Of a stretch of 64,000 nt of DNA, positions 1 through 7,946 are shown in pieces. The position numbers and the translations under genes are program-made. How positions within the stretch are numbered: the first letter of the stretch is position 1; each line of letters opens with the position of its first letter. The DNA is from Leifsonia sp. Root227 (GTDB lineage: Bacteria; Actinomycetota; Actinomycetes; Actinomycetales; Microbacteriaceae). The stretch spans positions 767,533 through 831,532 of the forward strand of contig NZ_LMIO01000002.1 of assembly GCF_001428745.1 (NCBI RefSeq). The letters are read 5' to 3'. Under the pieces are notes generated by a model. That model saw only the letters and a program-made list of their open reading frames with translations. It was not told where the DNA came from and searched no databases.

Positions 1-38
1 CACGGAGTCTCTCGGCGTCTTCGACGCAGCGGAACGGG

Positions 39-641
39 CTACTTGATGAAGCGGAAGTTCACCGGGTAGCGGTATGTGCCGCCTCCGTTGACCTTGACGA
101 AGCCGAGGATCGAGAAGATCAGGTTGACGACGTAGAGGATCCACGGGATGAGCAGCCCGAAGATCAGCCAGCCGAAGCCGGTGAACGCCAGCACGGCGCC
201 GACGATCTGGGAGGCGACCCAGACGATGATCCAGGTGATCTGCCAGTTGAGCGCTTCCTTGGACTCCTGGTTGGTCAGCTGCCCGCGGTCCTTGAACACG
301 AGGAAGATGATCAGCGACGGCAGGATCCAGAGGATGCCGCCGAGGTGGGCGAACGATGCCCACTGCTTGTCCTGCGTGGGGTCGAGCGGTGCGGCGGGCG
401 CCGCGTACGGCTGGCCGGGCTGCTGACCGTACGGCTGGCCTGGCTGCTGGCCGTATGGCTGGCCCGGCTGTTGCGGCGGCTGCTGACCGTACGGCTGCTG
501 CGGAGGCACCTGCCCGCCGTACGGCTGCTGCGGCGCCTGCGGCGGCACCTGGCCTGTCGGCTGCTGCGGGGGTACGTTCGGCTGTTGCGGTGGGACGCCG
601 CCGCCTGCCGGATCGACCGGCGGTTGGTTCGGGTCACTCAT
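39..641 (-). CDS. DUF4870 membrane protein with Pro/Gln/Gly-rich N-terminus
   Basis: This is a 200-residue protein of unknown function. Roughly the first 90 residues are low complexity, built from repeated PYGQQPGQ-type units. The rest carries about three hydrophobic segments in a DUF4870-like arrangement (Trp-rich, ending near YPVNFRFIK), so it is probably an inner-membrane protein with a disordered cytoplasmic tail. I chose the ATG at 641 because AAAGG lies about 10 bases upstream and the low-complexity region starts there; the frame stays open further upstream but with no family resemblance. It is transcribed divergently from hrcA, so the CIRCE element lies in its upstream region. No enzymatic function can be assigned. 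Confidence 0.85.
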   Translation of the reverse strand: MSDPNQPPVDPAGGGVPPQQPNVPPQQPTGQVPPQAPQQPYGGQVPPQQPYGQQPPQQPGQPYGQQPGQPYGQQPGQPYAAPAAPLDPTQDKQWASFAHLGGILWILPSLIIFLVFKDRGQLTNQESKEALNWQITWIIVWVASQIVGAVLAFTGFGWLIFGLLIPWILYVVNLIFSILGFVKVNGGGTYRYPVNFRFIK

Positions 642-749
642 GGTCGGAGCCTTTCGTTCGCGGATCGTACGAATCGAACCTGTGCGCATACCGTACTGCC
701 GCCGCTCGCGGTGGGGCAATGGTCGCGTGGGCGTGTCAGCGCGTTATGA

Positions 750-776
750 TTAGCACTCAGGTTCAGCGAGTGCTAA
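750..776. promoter_or_regulatory. CIRCE operator (HrcA binding site)
   Basis: TTAGCACTC, a 9-base spacer and GAGTGCTAA form a perfect inverted repeat, the classical CIRCE consensus bound by HrcA. It lies 22 bases before the hrcA start, so hrcA and dnaJ are expected to be autorepressed and heat-induced. Confidence 0.97.
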
Positions 777-798
777 GGGTCTTCGGGAGGCGGGTCGG

Positions 799-1818
799 AT
801 GGTTTCTGAGCGGAGCCTCGAAGTGCTGCGTGTCATCGTGCAGGACTACGTCGCCTCGCGGGAGCCGGTCGGTTCCAAGAGCATCGTCGAGCGCCACTCC
901 TTCGGCGTCTCCGCCGCGACCATCCGCAACGACATGGCCGCTCTCGAAGAGGAAGACCTGATCGCCGCCCCGCACACCTCGTCCGGTCGTGTGCCGACGG
1001 ACAAGGGCTACCGCCTGTTCGTCGACCACCTCGCCGAGGTGCGTCCGCTCAGTCAGGCGCAGCGCCAGGCCATCGAGGTGTTCCTCGGTGAGTCGGCCGA
1101 CCTGGACGACGTTCTCGCGCGCACCGTCCGGATGCTCTCCCAGCTCACCAACCAGGTCGCCCTCGTGCAGTACCCGTCGGTGTCGCGGTCGCGCATCCGG
1201 CACATCGAGCTGGTCACGCTGGCTCCGCGGAGGCTGCTCAGCGTTCTGATCACCGACACCGGCGCCGTCGAGCAGCGCACCATCGAACTCGCGGCGGAGC
1301 TGTCCGACGAGGACGTCGCGGAGATCCGGGGCGCCATCAACGGCGCTGCGGCCGGCCTTCCGCTCGCCGACGCCGCCGCCAGGCTCGCCCAGCTCCCTCA
1401 TGCGCTCACCGAGCGCACCCAGGCGCTGGTCGCTCCCGTCGCCTCCGCCCTGATGGAGCAGATCGCTGCCAACCGTCAGGACAAGCTCGTGATGGCGGGC
1501 GCCGCGAACCTGGTGCGCACGGAGCACGATTTCTCCGGGAGCATCTACCCCGTCCTCGAAGCCATCGAGGAGCAGGTGGTGCTGCTGAAGCTGTTCGGTG
1601 AGATGGCGGGCGATCAGCACGGGGTGGCGGTGAGCATCGGCCGCGAGAACGCGTCGTTCGGGCTCGCGGAGACCTCCGTGCTGTCGAGCGGCTACACCGC
1701 ATCCGGGTCGGAGCTGGCGCGTCTCGGCGTGCTCGGCCCGCTCCGCATGGACTATTCGAGCAACATGGCCGCCGTGCGAGCGGTGGCCCGCTACCTCTCC
1801 CGCCTGCTCGGCGAATAA
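799..1818 (+). CDS. hrcA: Heat-inducible transcription repressor HrcA
   Basis: HrcA represses chaperone genes by binding CIRCE DNA. The 339-residue length is normal. The N-terminal winged helix is clear (residues 1-75, with [16 protein letters not shown] recognition helix and [12 protein letters not shown]), followed by the GAF-like dimerisation region and the conserved C-terminal IGRENA and GPLRMDY segments. The ATG at 799 follows GGGAGG by 8 bases. A CIRCE site sits directly upstream and dnaJ follows 28 bases downstream, so the two are probably one heat-shock transcript. Confidence 0.97.
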   Translation: MVSERSLEVLRVIVQDYVASREPVGSKSIVERHSFGVSAATIRNDMAALEEEDLIAAPHTSSGRVPTDKGYRLFVDHLAEVRPLSQAQRQAIEVFLGESADLDDVLARTVRMLSQLTNQVALVQYPSVSRSRIRHIELVTLAPRRLLSVLITDTGAVEQRTIELAAELSDEDVAEIRGAINGAAAGLPLADAAARLAQLPHALTERTQALVAPVASALMEQIAANRQDKLVMAGAANLVRTEHDFSGSIYPVLEAIEEQVVLLKLFGEMAGDQHGVAVSIGRENASFGLAETSVLSSGYTASGSELARLGVLGPLRMDYSSNMAAVRAVARYLSRLLGE

Positions 1819-1846
1819 GACAACGAACACGAAGGATAAGCCGTCT

Positions 1847-2953
1847 GTGGCCGACCACTACGAAGTTTTGGGCGTTGAGCGCAACGCCACCCCCGACGAG
1901 ATCAAGAAGGCGTACCGTCGCCTCGCCCGTGAGCTGCACCCGGATGTGAACCCGTCCGCCGAGGCGTCAGAACGCTTCAAGCTGGTGACCCACGCGTACG
2001 ACGTGCTCAGCGACCCGCAGCAGCGTGAGCAGTACGACCTCGGGCCGCAGGCCGGATTCGGCGGGGGAGGCCAGAACTTCGGCGGCTTCGGCGACATCTT
2101 CGAGACCTTCTTCGGCGGTGGCGGCCAGTCCCGCGGCCCCAAGTCGCGTCGCGAGCGCGGCCAGGACGCCCTGCTGCGCGTGGAGGTGGACCTCGACGAG
2201 GTCATCTTCGGCACGCACCGCGACCTCGAGGTGGACACGGCCGTCGTCTGCGAGACCTGCAACGGCTCGTGCTGCCAGCCGGGAACCGCGCCGGTCACCT
2301 GCGACATCTGCCACGGCACCGGCAGCATCCAGCGGTCGGTCCGCTCGCTGCTCGGCAACGTGATGACCTCGACGCCGTGCGGCACCTGCCGCGGCTACGG
2401 CACCGTCATCGCCACCCCGTGCGTCACCTGCCAGGGCCAGGGCCGCGTGCGCGCCCGTCGCACAGTCCCCGTCGACATCCCCGCCGGCGTCGACACCGGC
2501 CTGCGCCTGCAGATGCCGGGCAGCGGTGAGGCCGGCCCCGCCGGCGGCCCGAACGGCGACCTGTACCTCGAGATCAAGGTGAAGCACCACGACGTGTTCA
2601 GCCGTGACGGCGACGACCTGCTCTGCACGCTCGAAGTGGCGATGACGGATGCGATCCTCGGTACGACCGCAACGGTGAAGGCGCTCGACGGCGACATCAA
2701 GCTGGAGCTGAAGGCTGGCATCCAGAGCGCGGACATCATCACGGTGAAGGACCGCGGCATCACGCACCTGCGCGGCAACGGCCGCGGCGACCTGCGGGTG
2801 GGTATCCAGGTGGTCACCCCGACCAAGCTCGACCACAAGGAGCGCGAGCTGATCAAGCAGTTCGCCGCGACCCACAAGCAGGACGACCCGTCGCTCGCGC
2901 GGTTCCAGCAGGGGCTGTTCGCGAAGCTGCGCGACCGCTTCCTGAACGTCTGA
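1847..2953 (+). CDS. dnaJ: Chaperone protein DnaJ
   Basis: DnaJ is the J-domain co-chaperone that stimulates DnaK ATPase. The 368-residue protein has the J domain (residues 3-70, HPD at 31-33), a Gly/Phe-rich linker, four CxxCxGxG-type zinc motifs (about 137-205) and the C-terminal substrate-binding domain. The first zinc motif reads CETCNGSC, with Cys where the last Gly is usual. The start is GTG at 1847, giving the ADHYEVLGV beginning typical of the family. It is the second gene of the hrcA unit and resembles the actinobacterial DnaJ2 that pairs with HrcA rather than the DnaK-operon copy. Confidence 0.97.
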   Translation: MADHYEVLGVERNATPDEIKKAYRRLARELHPDVNPSAEASERFKLVTHAYDVLSDPQQREQYDLGPQAGFGGGGQNFGGFGDIFETFFGGGGQSRGPKSRRERGQDALLRVEVDLDEVIFGTHRDLEVDTAVVCETCNGSCCQPGTAPVTCDICHGTGSIQRSVRSLLGNVMTSTPCGTCRGYGTVIATPCVTCQGQGRVRARRTVPVDIPAGVDTGLRLQMPGSGEAGPAGGPNGDLYLEIKVKHHDVFSRDGDDLLCTLEVAMTDAILGTTATVKALDGDIKLELKAGIQSADIITVKDRGITHLRGNGRGDLRVGIQVVTPTKLDHKERELIKQFAATHKQDDPSLARFQQGLFAKLRDRFLNV

Positions 2954-2960
2954 CCTTGCG

Positions 2961-3701
2961 ATGAGCTCCCTCTACCTGCGCGAAGACCTGGCCGACGCCG
3001 CGGTCGGCGAACGCCTGTCGATCACGGGGTCAGAGGCGAAGCACGCTGCGACGGTGAACCGCACGCGGCCGGGCCAGACCGTGATGATCGGCAACGGCCG
3101 CGGTCTGGTTGCGAGCGGCGAGGTTGTCGAGGCGACGAACACCGCACTCACCATCGACGTGGCCGACGTGCAGCGCGTCGAGCGTCACGCGCCGGCGATC
3201 ACGCTCGTGCAGGCGCTCGCCAAGGGCGACCGCGACGAGCTCGCGATCCAGGCGGCCACCGAGCTCGGGGTGGATGCGGTTGTCCCGTGGGCCGCGAGCC
3301 GTTCCGTCTCCCGGTGGGAGGGCCAGAAGGTCGCCAAGGGCCGCGAGCGCTGGGCGACCATCGTGCGCGAGGCGGCGAAGCAGTCGATCCGCGCCTGGGT
3401 GCCGGAGGTCGGCGAGCTGGCCACGACCACGCAGGTCGCCGCGCTGTGCGCAGATGCGCGCGTGCTGGTGCTCGAGCCGGACGCCGAGGCGAAGCTGACC
3501 GACGCAGTGCGCGAGGCCGCCCTGGATGGCCGCCCCCTCGTGCTCGTGGTCGGCCCGGAGGGCGGCATCGCTCCGTCCGAGCTCGACGCGTTCCGCGACG
3601 CAGGGGCAGAGCTCGTGCGCCTGGGCGCGACAGTGCTGCGCACGTCGACCGCCGGGCCGGCAGCTCTGGCGGTGCTGAACGCATCCAGCGGTCGCTGGTA
3701 G
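2961..3701 (+). CDS. rsmE: 16S rRNA (uracil1498-N3)-methyltransferase RsmE
   Basis: RsmE is a SPOUT-class methyltransferase that modifies U1498 of 16S rRNA using S-adenosylmethionine. The protein has 246 residues, the usual length. It shows an N-terminal PUA-like domain (SITGSEAKHA, HVNRTRPG-type) and the C-terminal SPOUT knot with VGPEGGIAPSELDAF and LGATVLRTSTAGPAAL, which form the cofactor pocket. The start at 2961 lies 7 bases after the dnaJ stop, so translation is probably coupled. dnaJ followed by rsmE is a conserved actinobacterial order. Confidence 0.96.
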   Translation: MSSLYLREDLADAAVGERLSITGSEAKHAATVNRTRPGQTVMIGNGRGLVASGEVVEATNTALTIDVADVQRVERHAPAITLVQALAKGDRDELAIQAATELGVDAVVPWAASRSVSRWEGQKVAKGRERWATIVREAAKQSIRAWVPEVGELATTTQVAALCADARVLVLEPDAEAKLTDAVREAALDGRPLVLVVGPEGGIAPSELDAFRDAGAELVRLGATVLRTSTAGPAALAVLNASSGRW

Positions 3702-3711
3702 ACGGCGCGCT

Positions 3712-3717
3712 TAAGAT
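3712..3717 (+). promoter_or_regulatory. -10-like hexamer TAAGAT before the HIT gene
   Basis: TAAGAT lies 7 bases before the ATG at 3725 with no good Shine-Dalgarno sequence between. This predicts an internal promoter and a leaderless transcript inside the rsmE-era gene block. Confidence 0.5.
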
Positions 3718-3724
3718 GGGAACC

Positions 3725-4078
3725 ATGGAAACCGAGCAGCCCTCGATCTTCACGCGCATCATCGCGCGGGAGATCCCGGCCGACATCGTCTACGACGGCG
3801 AGCGCATCATCGCGTTCCGCGACATCGCGCCCAAGGCGCCCGTGCACCTGCTGGTGGTGCCGAAGACGCAGCAGTATCGCGACGTCGTGGAGCTCGCCGC
3901 GGGCGACCCGGCGCTGCTCGCCGAGCTGGTCGCGACGGCGAAACGACTCGCCGAGGAACACGCGGACGGCGATTTCCGTTTGATCTTCAACACAGGGGCG
4001 AATGCGGGACAGACCGTGTTCCATGTTCATGCCCACGTTCTGAGCGGAGAGCTCGAGGAAGGAAGCCTTGCCGACTAG
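3725..4078 (+). CDS. HIT-family nucleotide-binding protein (HinT-like)
   Basis: This 117-residue protein belongs to the histidine-triad family, nucleoside phosphoramidases/hydrolases acting on AMP-linked substrates. The catalytic triad motif HVHAHV is near the C-terminus (about residue 100), preceded by NTGANAGQTVF. The N-terminus SIFTRIIAREIPADIVYD is typical of HinT/HIT-like hydrolases. ATG 3725 fits the upstream hexamer; an in-frame ATG at 3716 would add three residues. The 3' end overlaps phoH by 11 bases, which indicates coupled translation. The physiological substrate is unknown. Confidence 0.93.
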   Translation: METEQPSIFTRIIAREIPADIVYDGERIIAFRDIAPKAPVHLLVVPKTQQYRDVVELAAGDPALLAELVATAKRLAEEHADGDFRLIFNTGANAGQTVFHVHAHVLSGELEEGSLAD

Positions 4079-5189
4079 CGAATCAACGCCTGCAGCGGGA
4101 GAACCGGAAGCCACGGCAGCGGCTGCCACGGAATCGGCGGCCGCGTCCGAGGCGCGCCTGCACGTCGACGGCGTGCAGATGGTGCGGCTGCTCGGCCCGC
4201 AAGACCGCCTGCTCACCACTCTGGAGCGGCAGTACCCGCAGGTCAGCGTCCATGTGCGCGGCAACGAGATCTCACTCACCGGTGACCCGGCACAGGTGGA
4301 TGCTGCGCGCCGCCTGATCGAGGAACTGCTGCTGATGGTGCGCAACGGCCAGGAGATCAGCCCTGCCGAGGTGACGAGTTCGGCCAAGATGCTCGACACC
4401 GGCCTCGGCCTGAGTCCGTCGGATGTGCTGAGCCAGGCGATCCTCACCGCCCGCGGCAAGGCGATCCGGCCGAAGACGCTCGGCCAGAAGCAGTACGTCG
4501 ACGCCATCGACCACAACACGATCGTCTTCGGCATCGGCCCGGCAGGTACGGGAAAGACCTACCTCGCGATGGCGAAGGCCGTGCAGGCCCTGCAGCGCAA
4601 AGAGGTCAACCGGATCATCCTGACGCGCCCGGCCGTGGAAGCGGGGGAGCGGCTCGGTTACCTGCCAGGCACGCTCACCGACAAGATCGACCCGTACCTG
4701 CGTCCGCTCTACGACGCCCTCAACGAGATGATGGATCCGGACATCGTGCCCAAGCTGCTCGCAGCGGGCACGATCGAGGTCGCACCGCTGGCGTACATGC
4801 GCGGGCGCACTCTCAACGACTCGTTCATCGTGCTCGACGAGGCGCAGAACACCACGCCAGAGCAGATGAAGATGTTCCTCACCAGGCTCGGCTTCGGCTC
4901 GCGGATGGTCGTCACCGGCGACATCACGCAGGTCGACCTGCCGACCGCGGCGAGCGGTCTGCGCCTGGTCACGCGTGTGCTCAAGGACATCGACGACATC
5001 TACTTCGCGCGGCTCACCAGCGACGACGTCGTCCGGCACACGCTGGTCGGCCGCATCGTGGACGCGTACACCGAGTACGACGCGCAGAAGCAGGCGCTGC
5101 ACTACGAGCGCGAGCAGGCGGCGGAGTTCGCCAACCGCGCTGAGCGCCGTTCCTCCGTCCCGCGCGACCGCTTCCCGAAACGACGTTAG
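4068..5189 (+). CDS. phoH: PhoH-family P-loop ATPase
   Basis: PhoH proteins are ATPases, some with RNA helicase activity; the PhoH-YbeY neighbourhood is widely conserved and points to RNA processing. The 373-residue protein has an Ala-rich N-terminus, a KH-like region (about 45-100, VSVHVRGNEISLTGD) and the PhoH domain with Walker A GPAGTGKT near residue 157 and Walker B VLDEAQNT near 255. Translation starts at TTG 4068 inside the end of the HIT gene, behind a strong GAGGAAGGA ribosome site. It lies 9 bases before ybeY. Confidence 0.95.
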   Translation: MPTSESTPAAGEPEATAAAATESAAASEARLHVDGVQMVRLLGPQDRLLTTLERQYPQVSVHVRGNEISLTGDPAQVDAARRLIEELLLMVRNGQEISPAEVTSSAKMLDTGLGLSPSDVLSQAILTARGKAIRPKTLGQKQYVDAIDHNTIVFGIGPAGTGKTYLAMAKAVQALQRKEVNRIILTRPAVEAGERLGYLPGTLTDKIDPYLRPLYDALNEMMDPDIVPKLLAAGTIEVAPLAYMRGRTLNDSFIVLDEAQNTTPEQMKMFLTRLGFGSRMVVTGDITQVDLPTAASGLRLVTRVLKDIDDIYFARLTSDDVVRHTLVGRIVDAYTEYDAQKQALHYEREQAAEFANRAERRSSVPRDRFPKRR

Positions 5190-5198
5190 GCCCGGCCC

Positions 5199-5660
5199 AT
5201 GAGTATCGAAGTCAACAACGAGTCGGCCATCGCGGTGGACGAAGCGGCCCTGCAGCGCCTCGCCGGGTACGCGTTCGACATCATGCACGTGCATCCGGAC
5301 GCCGAGCTCGCCATCGTCCTGGTGGACGAGGCGGCGATGGAGCAGCTGCACGTGCAGTGGATGGACGAGCCTGGTCCGACGGACGTCCTCAGCTTCCCGA
5401 TGGACGAGCTCCGTCCGGGCACGGAAGAGGAGCCGGCTCCGGCAGGGCTCCTCGGCGATGTCGTGCTCTGCCCGCAGGTCGCCCAGGCCCAGGCGGAGAC
5501 GGCTGGACACTCCCTGATGGAGGAGCTGCTGCTGCTCACCACGCACGGCATCCTGCACCTGCTCGGCTTCGACCACGCCGAGCCGGCGGAGGAGCGCGAG
5601 ATGTTCGGCATCCAGCGCGACATCCTGGTGGGTTTCTCCCGCTACGACCGACAGCGATAG
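5199..5660 (+). CDS. ybeY: rRNA maturation endoribonuclease YbeY
   Basis: YbeY is a zinc-dependent endoribonuclease involved in 16S rRNA 3' maturation and ribosome quality control. The 153-residue protein carries the diagnostic HGxLHLxGxDH zinc site at residues 116-126 ([11 protein letters not shown]) and the TDVLSFP motif near residue 61. It is tightly packed between phoH and the CNNM gene, with 9- and 7-base gaps, consistent with one operon. Confidence 0.97.
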   Translation: MSIEVNNESAIAVDEAALQRLAGYAFDIMHVHPDAELAIVLVDEAAMEQLHVQWMDEPGPTDVLSFPMDELRPGTEEEPAPAGLLGDVVLCPQVAQAQAETAGHSLMEELLLLTTHGILHLLGFDHAEPAEEREMFGIQRDILVGFSRYDRQR

Positions 5661-5667
5661 GCACCGG

Positions 5668-6966
5668 ATGCTCGCAACGCTGTTCTTCATCGTCGCGTTC
5701 CTGCTCGTCGCTTTCGGCGGCCTGATGGCCGCTGTGGACTCCGCGCTGTCCGTGCAGTCCAGGAACGACATCGCCGAGCTGGCGGAGACGTCGCGCGCGA
5801 AGAAGTCGCTGCTCGCCATCGCCGCCGATCCCGGCGCGCACTTCAACGCGATCAACTTCAGCCGCATCACGGCGGAGACGACGGCCGCGGTGCTCGTCAC
5901 GCTCGCATTCGAGCAGATCTTCGAGGAGTGGTGGATCTCCCTGCTGCTCTCCGCCCTCATCATGACGGCGGTGTCGTTCGTGCTGGTCGGCGCGAGCCCG
6001 CGCAGCGTCGGACGTGCCAACTCCACGATGCTGCTGCGGCTGACCGCTCCGCTCGTGCGCTTCATCCGGGTGCTGCTCGGTCCCATCGCCGGTGGGCTGG
6101 TGGCGCTCGGGAACCGGGTGACCCCGTCCCGTGCCAGGTCAGCGCCGGTCGCGAGCGAGGAGCAGTTGCTCAGCATCGTCGACGAGGCGACCGAGTTCGA
6201 CGTGCTCGAAGAGGACGACCGCGAGCTCATCCACTCGATCTTCGAGTTCAACGAGACGGTCGTGCGCGAAGTGATGATCCCGCGCACCGACATGGTGACG
6301 GTCGACAAGACCGCCGGCCTCGGCACCGCGATGGGCCTGTTCTTCAGCAAGGGGGTGTCCCGGATGCCGGTGATCGACGGCGATCCGGACGAGGTCGTCG
6401 GCGTGCTCTACCTGCGGGATGTGGCGAAGCTGAGCTTCGAGAGCCCGCTCGGCGCCGACCAGATCACCATGGGAGACATAGCCCGCCCTCCGCTGTTCGT
6501 ACCCGAGTCGCAGAAGGCCGACGCTCTGCTGCGGCAGATGCAGCTCGAGTCCAACCACTTGGCGATGGTGGTCGACGAGTACGGCGGCATCGCGGGCCTG
6601 GTGACCCTGGAAGACCTGATCGAGGAACTGGTCGGCGACATCTCCGACGAGTACGACCACGAAGTCGAGCTCGTGCAGCAGATCGGCGACGGCCGCTACC
6701 GGGTCAGCACGCGCCTGCCGCTCGACGACCTCGGCGAGCTGTTCGACGCGGAGATCGAGGACGACGACGTCGACAGTGTCGGTGGACTGGTCGCCAAGGC
6801 GCTCGGCCGCCTGCCCGATGTCGGCTCCACCGCCTCCAGCCACGGCCTCCGCTTCACGGTGGACCGCACAGAGGGCCGCCGCAAACACGTCACCACCGTG
6901 CTCGTCGAACGCGACGCCGCACTGATCTCGGCGCCAGGGGCGCCGGAAGAGGAGAACCACTCGTGA
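5668..6966 (+). CDS. CNNM/CorC-type hemolysin-family protein with CBS domains
   Basis: This is a 432-residue membrane protein of the CNNM (DUF21) family, implicated in Mg2+/Co2+ transport or homeostasis. It has an N-terminal membrane domain (about residues 1-190, hydrophobic segments at 3-25, 60-80 and 90-110), a CBS pair (about 205-330, with IPRTDMVTV and MVVDEYGGIAGLVTLEDLIEELVG as landmarks) and a C-terminal CorC/HlyC domain (about 345-420). The gene overlaps era by 4 bases (GTGA). The ybeY-CNNM-era order is common in Actinobacteria. Confidence 0.94.
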   Translation: MLATLFFIVAFLLVAFGGLMAAVDSALSVQSRNDIAELAETSRAKKSLLAIAADPGAHFNAINFSRITAETTAAVLVTLAFEQIFEEWWISLLLSALIMTAVSFVLVGASPRSVGRANSTMLLRLTAPLVRFIRVLLGPIAGGLVALGNRVTPSRARSAPVASEEQLLSIVDEATEFDVLEEDDRELIHSIFEFNETVVREVMIPRTDMVTVDKTAGLGTAMGLFFSKGVSRMPVIDGDPDEVVGVLYLRDVAKLSFESPLGADQITMGDIARPPLFVPESQKADALLRQMQLESNHLAMVVDEYGGIAGLVTLEDLIEELVGDISDEYDHEVELVQQIGDGRYRVSTRLPLDDLGELFDAEIEDDDVDSVGGLVAKALGRLPDVGSTASSHGLRFTVDRTEGRRKHVTTVLVERDAALISAPGAPEEENHS

Positions 6967-7856
6967 ACGACTTCCATGCAGGCTTCGCGTCGTTCGTCGG
7001 CCGTCCCAACGTCGGCAAGTCCACCCTGACCAATGCGCTCGTCGGCGAGAAGGTGGCGATCACCTCCTCCAAGCCGCAGACCACCCGCCGCGCCATCCGC
7101 GGCATCGTCCACCAGAAGAACGGCCAGCTGATCCTGGTCGACACCCCCGGCATCCACCGCCCGCGCACGCTGCTCGGCGAGCGCCTGAACTCGCTGGTGC
7201 AGTCGACGCTCGGCGACGTGGATGTGATCGGGTTCTGCGTGCCCGCCGACGAGAAGATCGGCCCGGGCGACCGGTTCATCAACGAGCAGCTGGACGAGTA
7301 CCCGCGGGCAAAGAAGGTCGCGATCGTGACCAAGATCGATGCGGCGAGCAAGGCGGCCGTGGCCGAGCAGTTGCTCGCGGTCTCGGCGCTGCGCGAGTGG
7401 GAGGCGATCGTTCCGCTGTCGGCGACCAGCCGCATCCAGCTGGACACGCTCACCACCGAGCTGATGCGCCTGCTGCCGCTCTCGCCCGCCCCGCTCTACC
7501 CGTCGGACGCCGTCACGGACGAGGGACTGGAGGACCGGATCTCCGAGTACATCCGCGAGGCCGTGCTCGAGGGCGTCGAGGACGAGCTGCCGCACTCGCT
7601 GGCCGTCACCATCGACGACATCATCGAGCGCGACGACAAAGACCTGGTCGAGGTGTACGCGAACCTGTTCGTGGAGCGCGACAGCCAGAAGGCGATCGTG
7701 ATCGGCAAGGGCGGCAGCCGCATCAGGGAGGTCGGGGCGACGGCGCGCAAGCCGATCGAGGAGCTGCTCGGCAAGCACGTGTTCCTGTCGATCAGGGTGA
7801 AGGTGGCGAAGGATTGGCAGCGCGACCCGAAGCAGCTCGGGCGGCTGGGGTTCTGA
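6963..7856 (+). CDS. era: GTPase Era
   Basis: Era is a ribosome-assembly GTPase that binds the 3' end of 16S rRNA. The 297-residue protein has G1 GRPNVGKST (about 13-21), switch region TTRRAIRG, G3 DTPG, G4 TKID, and a C-terminal KH domain (GKGGSRIREVGATAR, near 245). The GTG start at 6963 overlaps the stop of the CNNM gene, and the resulting N-terminus (NDFHAGFASFVGRPN) matches the family. It is the last gene of the block; a 90-base gap follows. Confidence 0.97.
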   Translation: MNDFHAGFASFVGRPNVGKSTLTNALVGEKVAITSSKPQTTRRAIRGIVHQKNGQLILVDTPGIHRPRTLLGERLNSLVQSTLGDVDVIGFCVPADEKIGPGDRFINEQLDEYPRAKKVAIVTKIDAASKAAVAEQLLAVSALREWEAIVPLSATSRIQLDTLTTELMRLLPLSPAPLYPSDAVTDEGLEDRISEYIREAVLEGVEDELPHSLAVTIDDIIERDDKDLVEVYANLFVERDSQKAIVIGKGGSRIREVGATARKPIEELLGKHVFLSIRVKVAKDWQRDPKQLGRLGF

Positions 7857-7934
7857 GCGGCGGCGTTCCGGTCCCTGCGTACATCCCTGGGATGAAATCC
7901 GCGGCTGGGCGCGGCTTCCTGCCCGCGCGCACCG

Positions 7935-7940
7935 TAGCGT
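7935..7940 (+). promoter_or_regulatory. -10-like hexamer TAGCGT before the sensor kinase gene
   Basis: TAGCGT lies 6 bases before the ATG at 7947, predicting a leaderless mRNA for the kinase-regulator pair. Confidence 0.55.
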
Positions 7941-7946
7941 AGAGGG

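Noticed and set aside
4272..6350. 692-codon minus-strand frame across phoH, ybeY and CNNM
   Set aside because: It runs antisense through three clearly recognised genes and has low-complexity composition, as expected for a shadow frame in GC-rich DNA.
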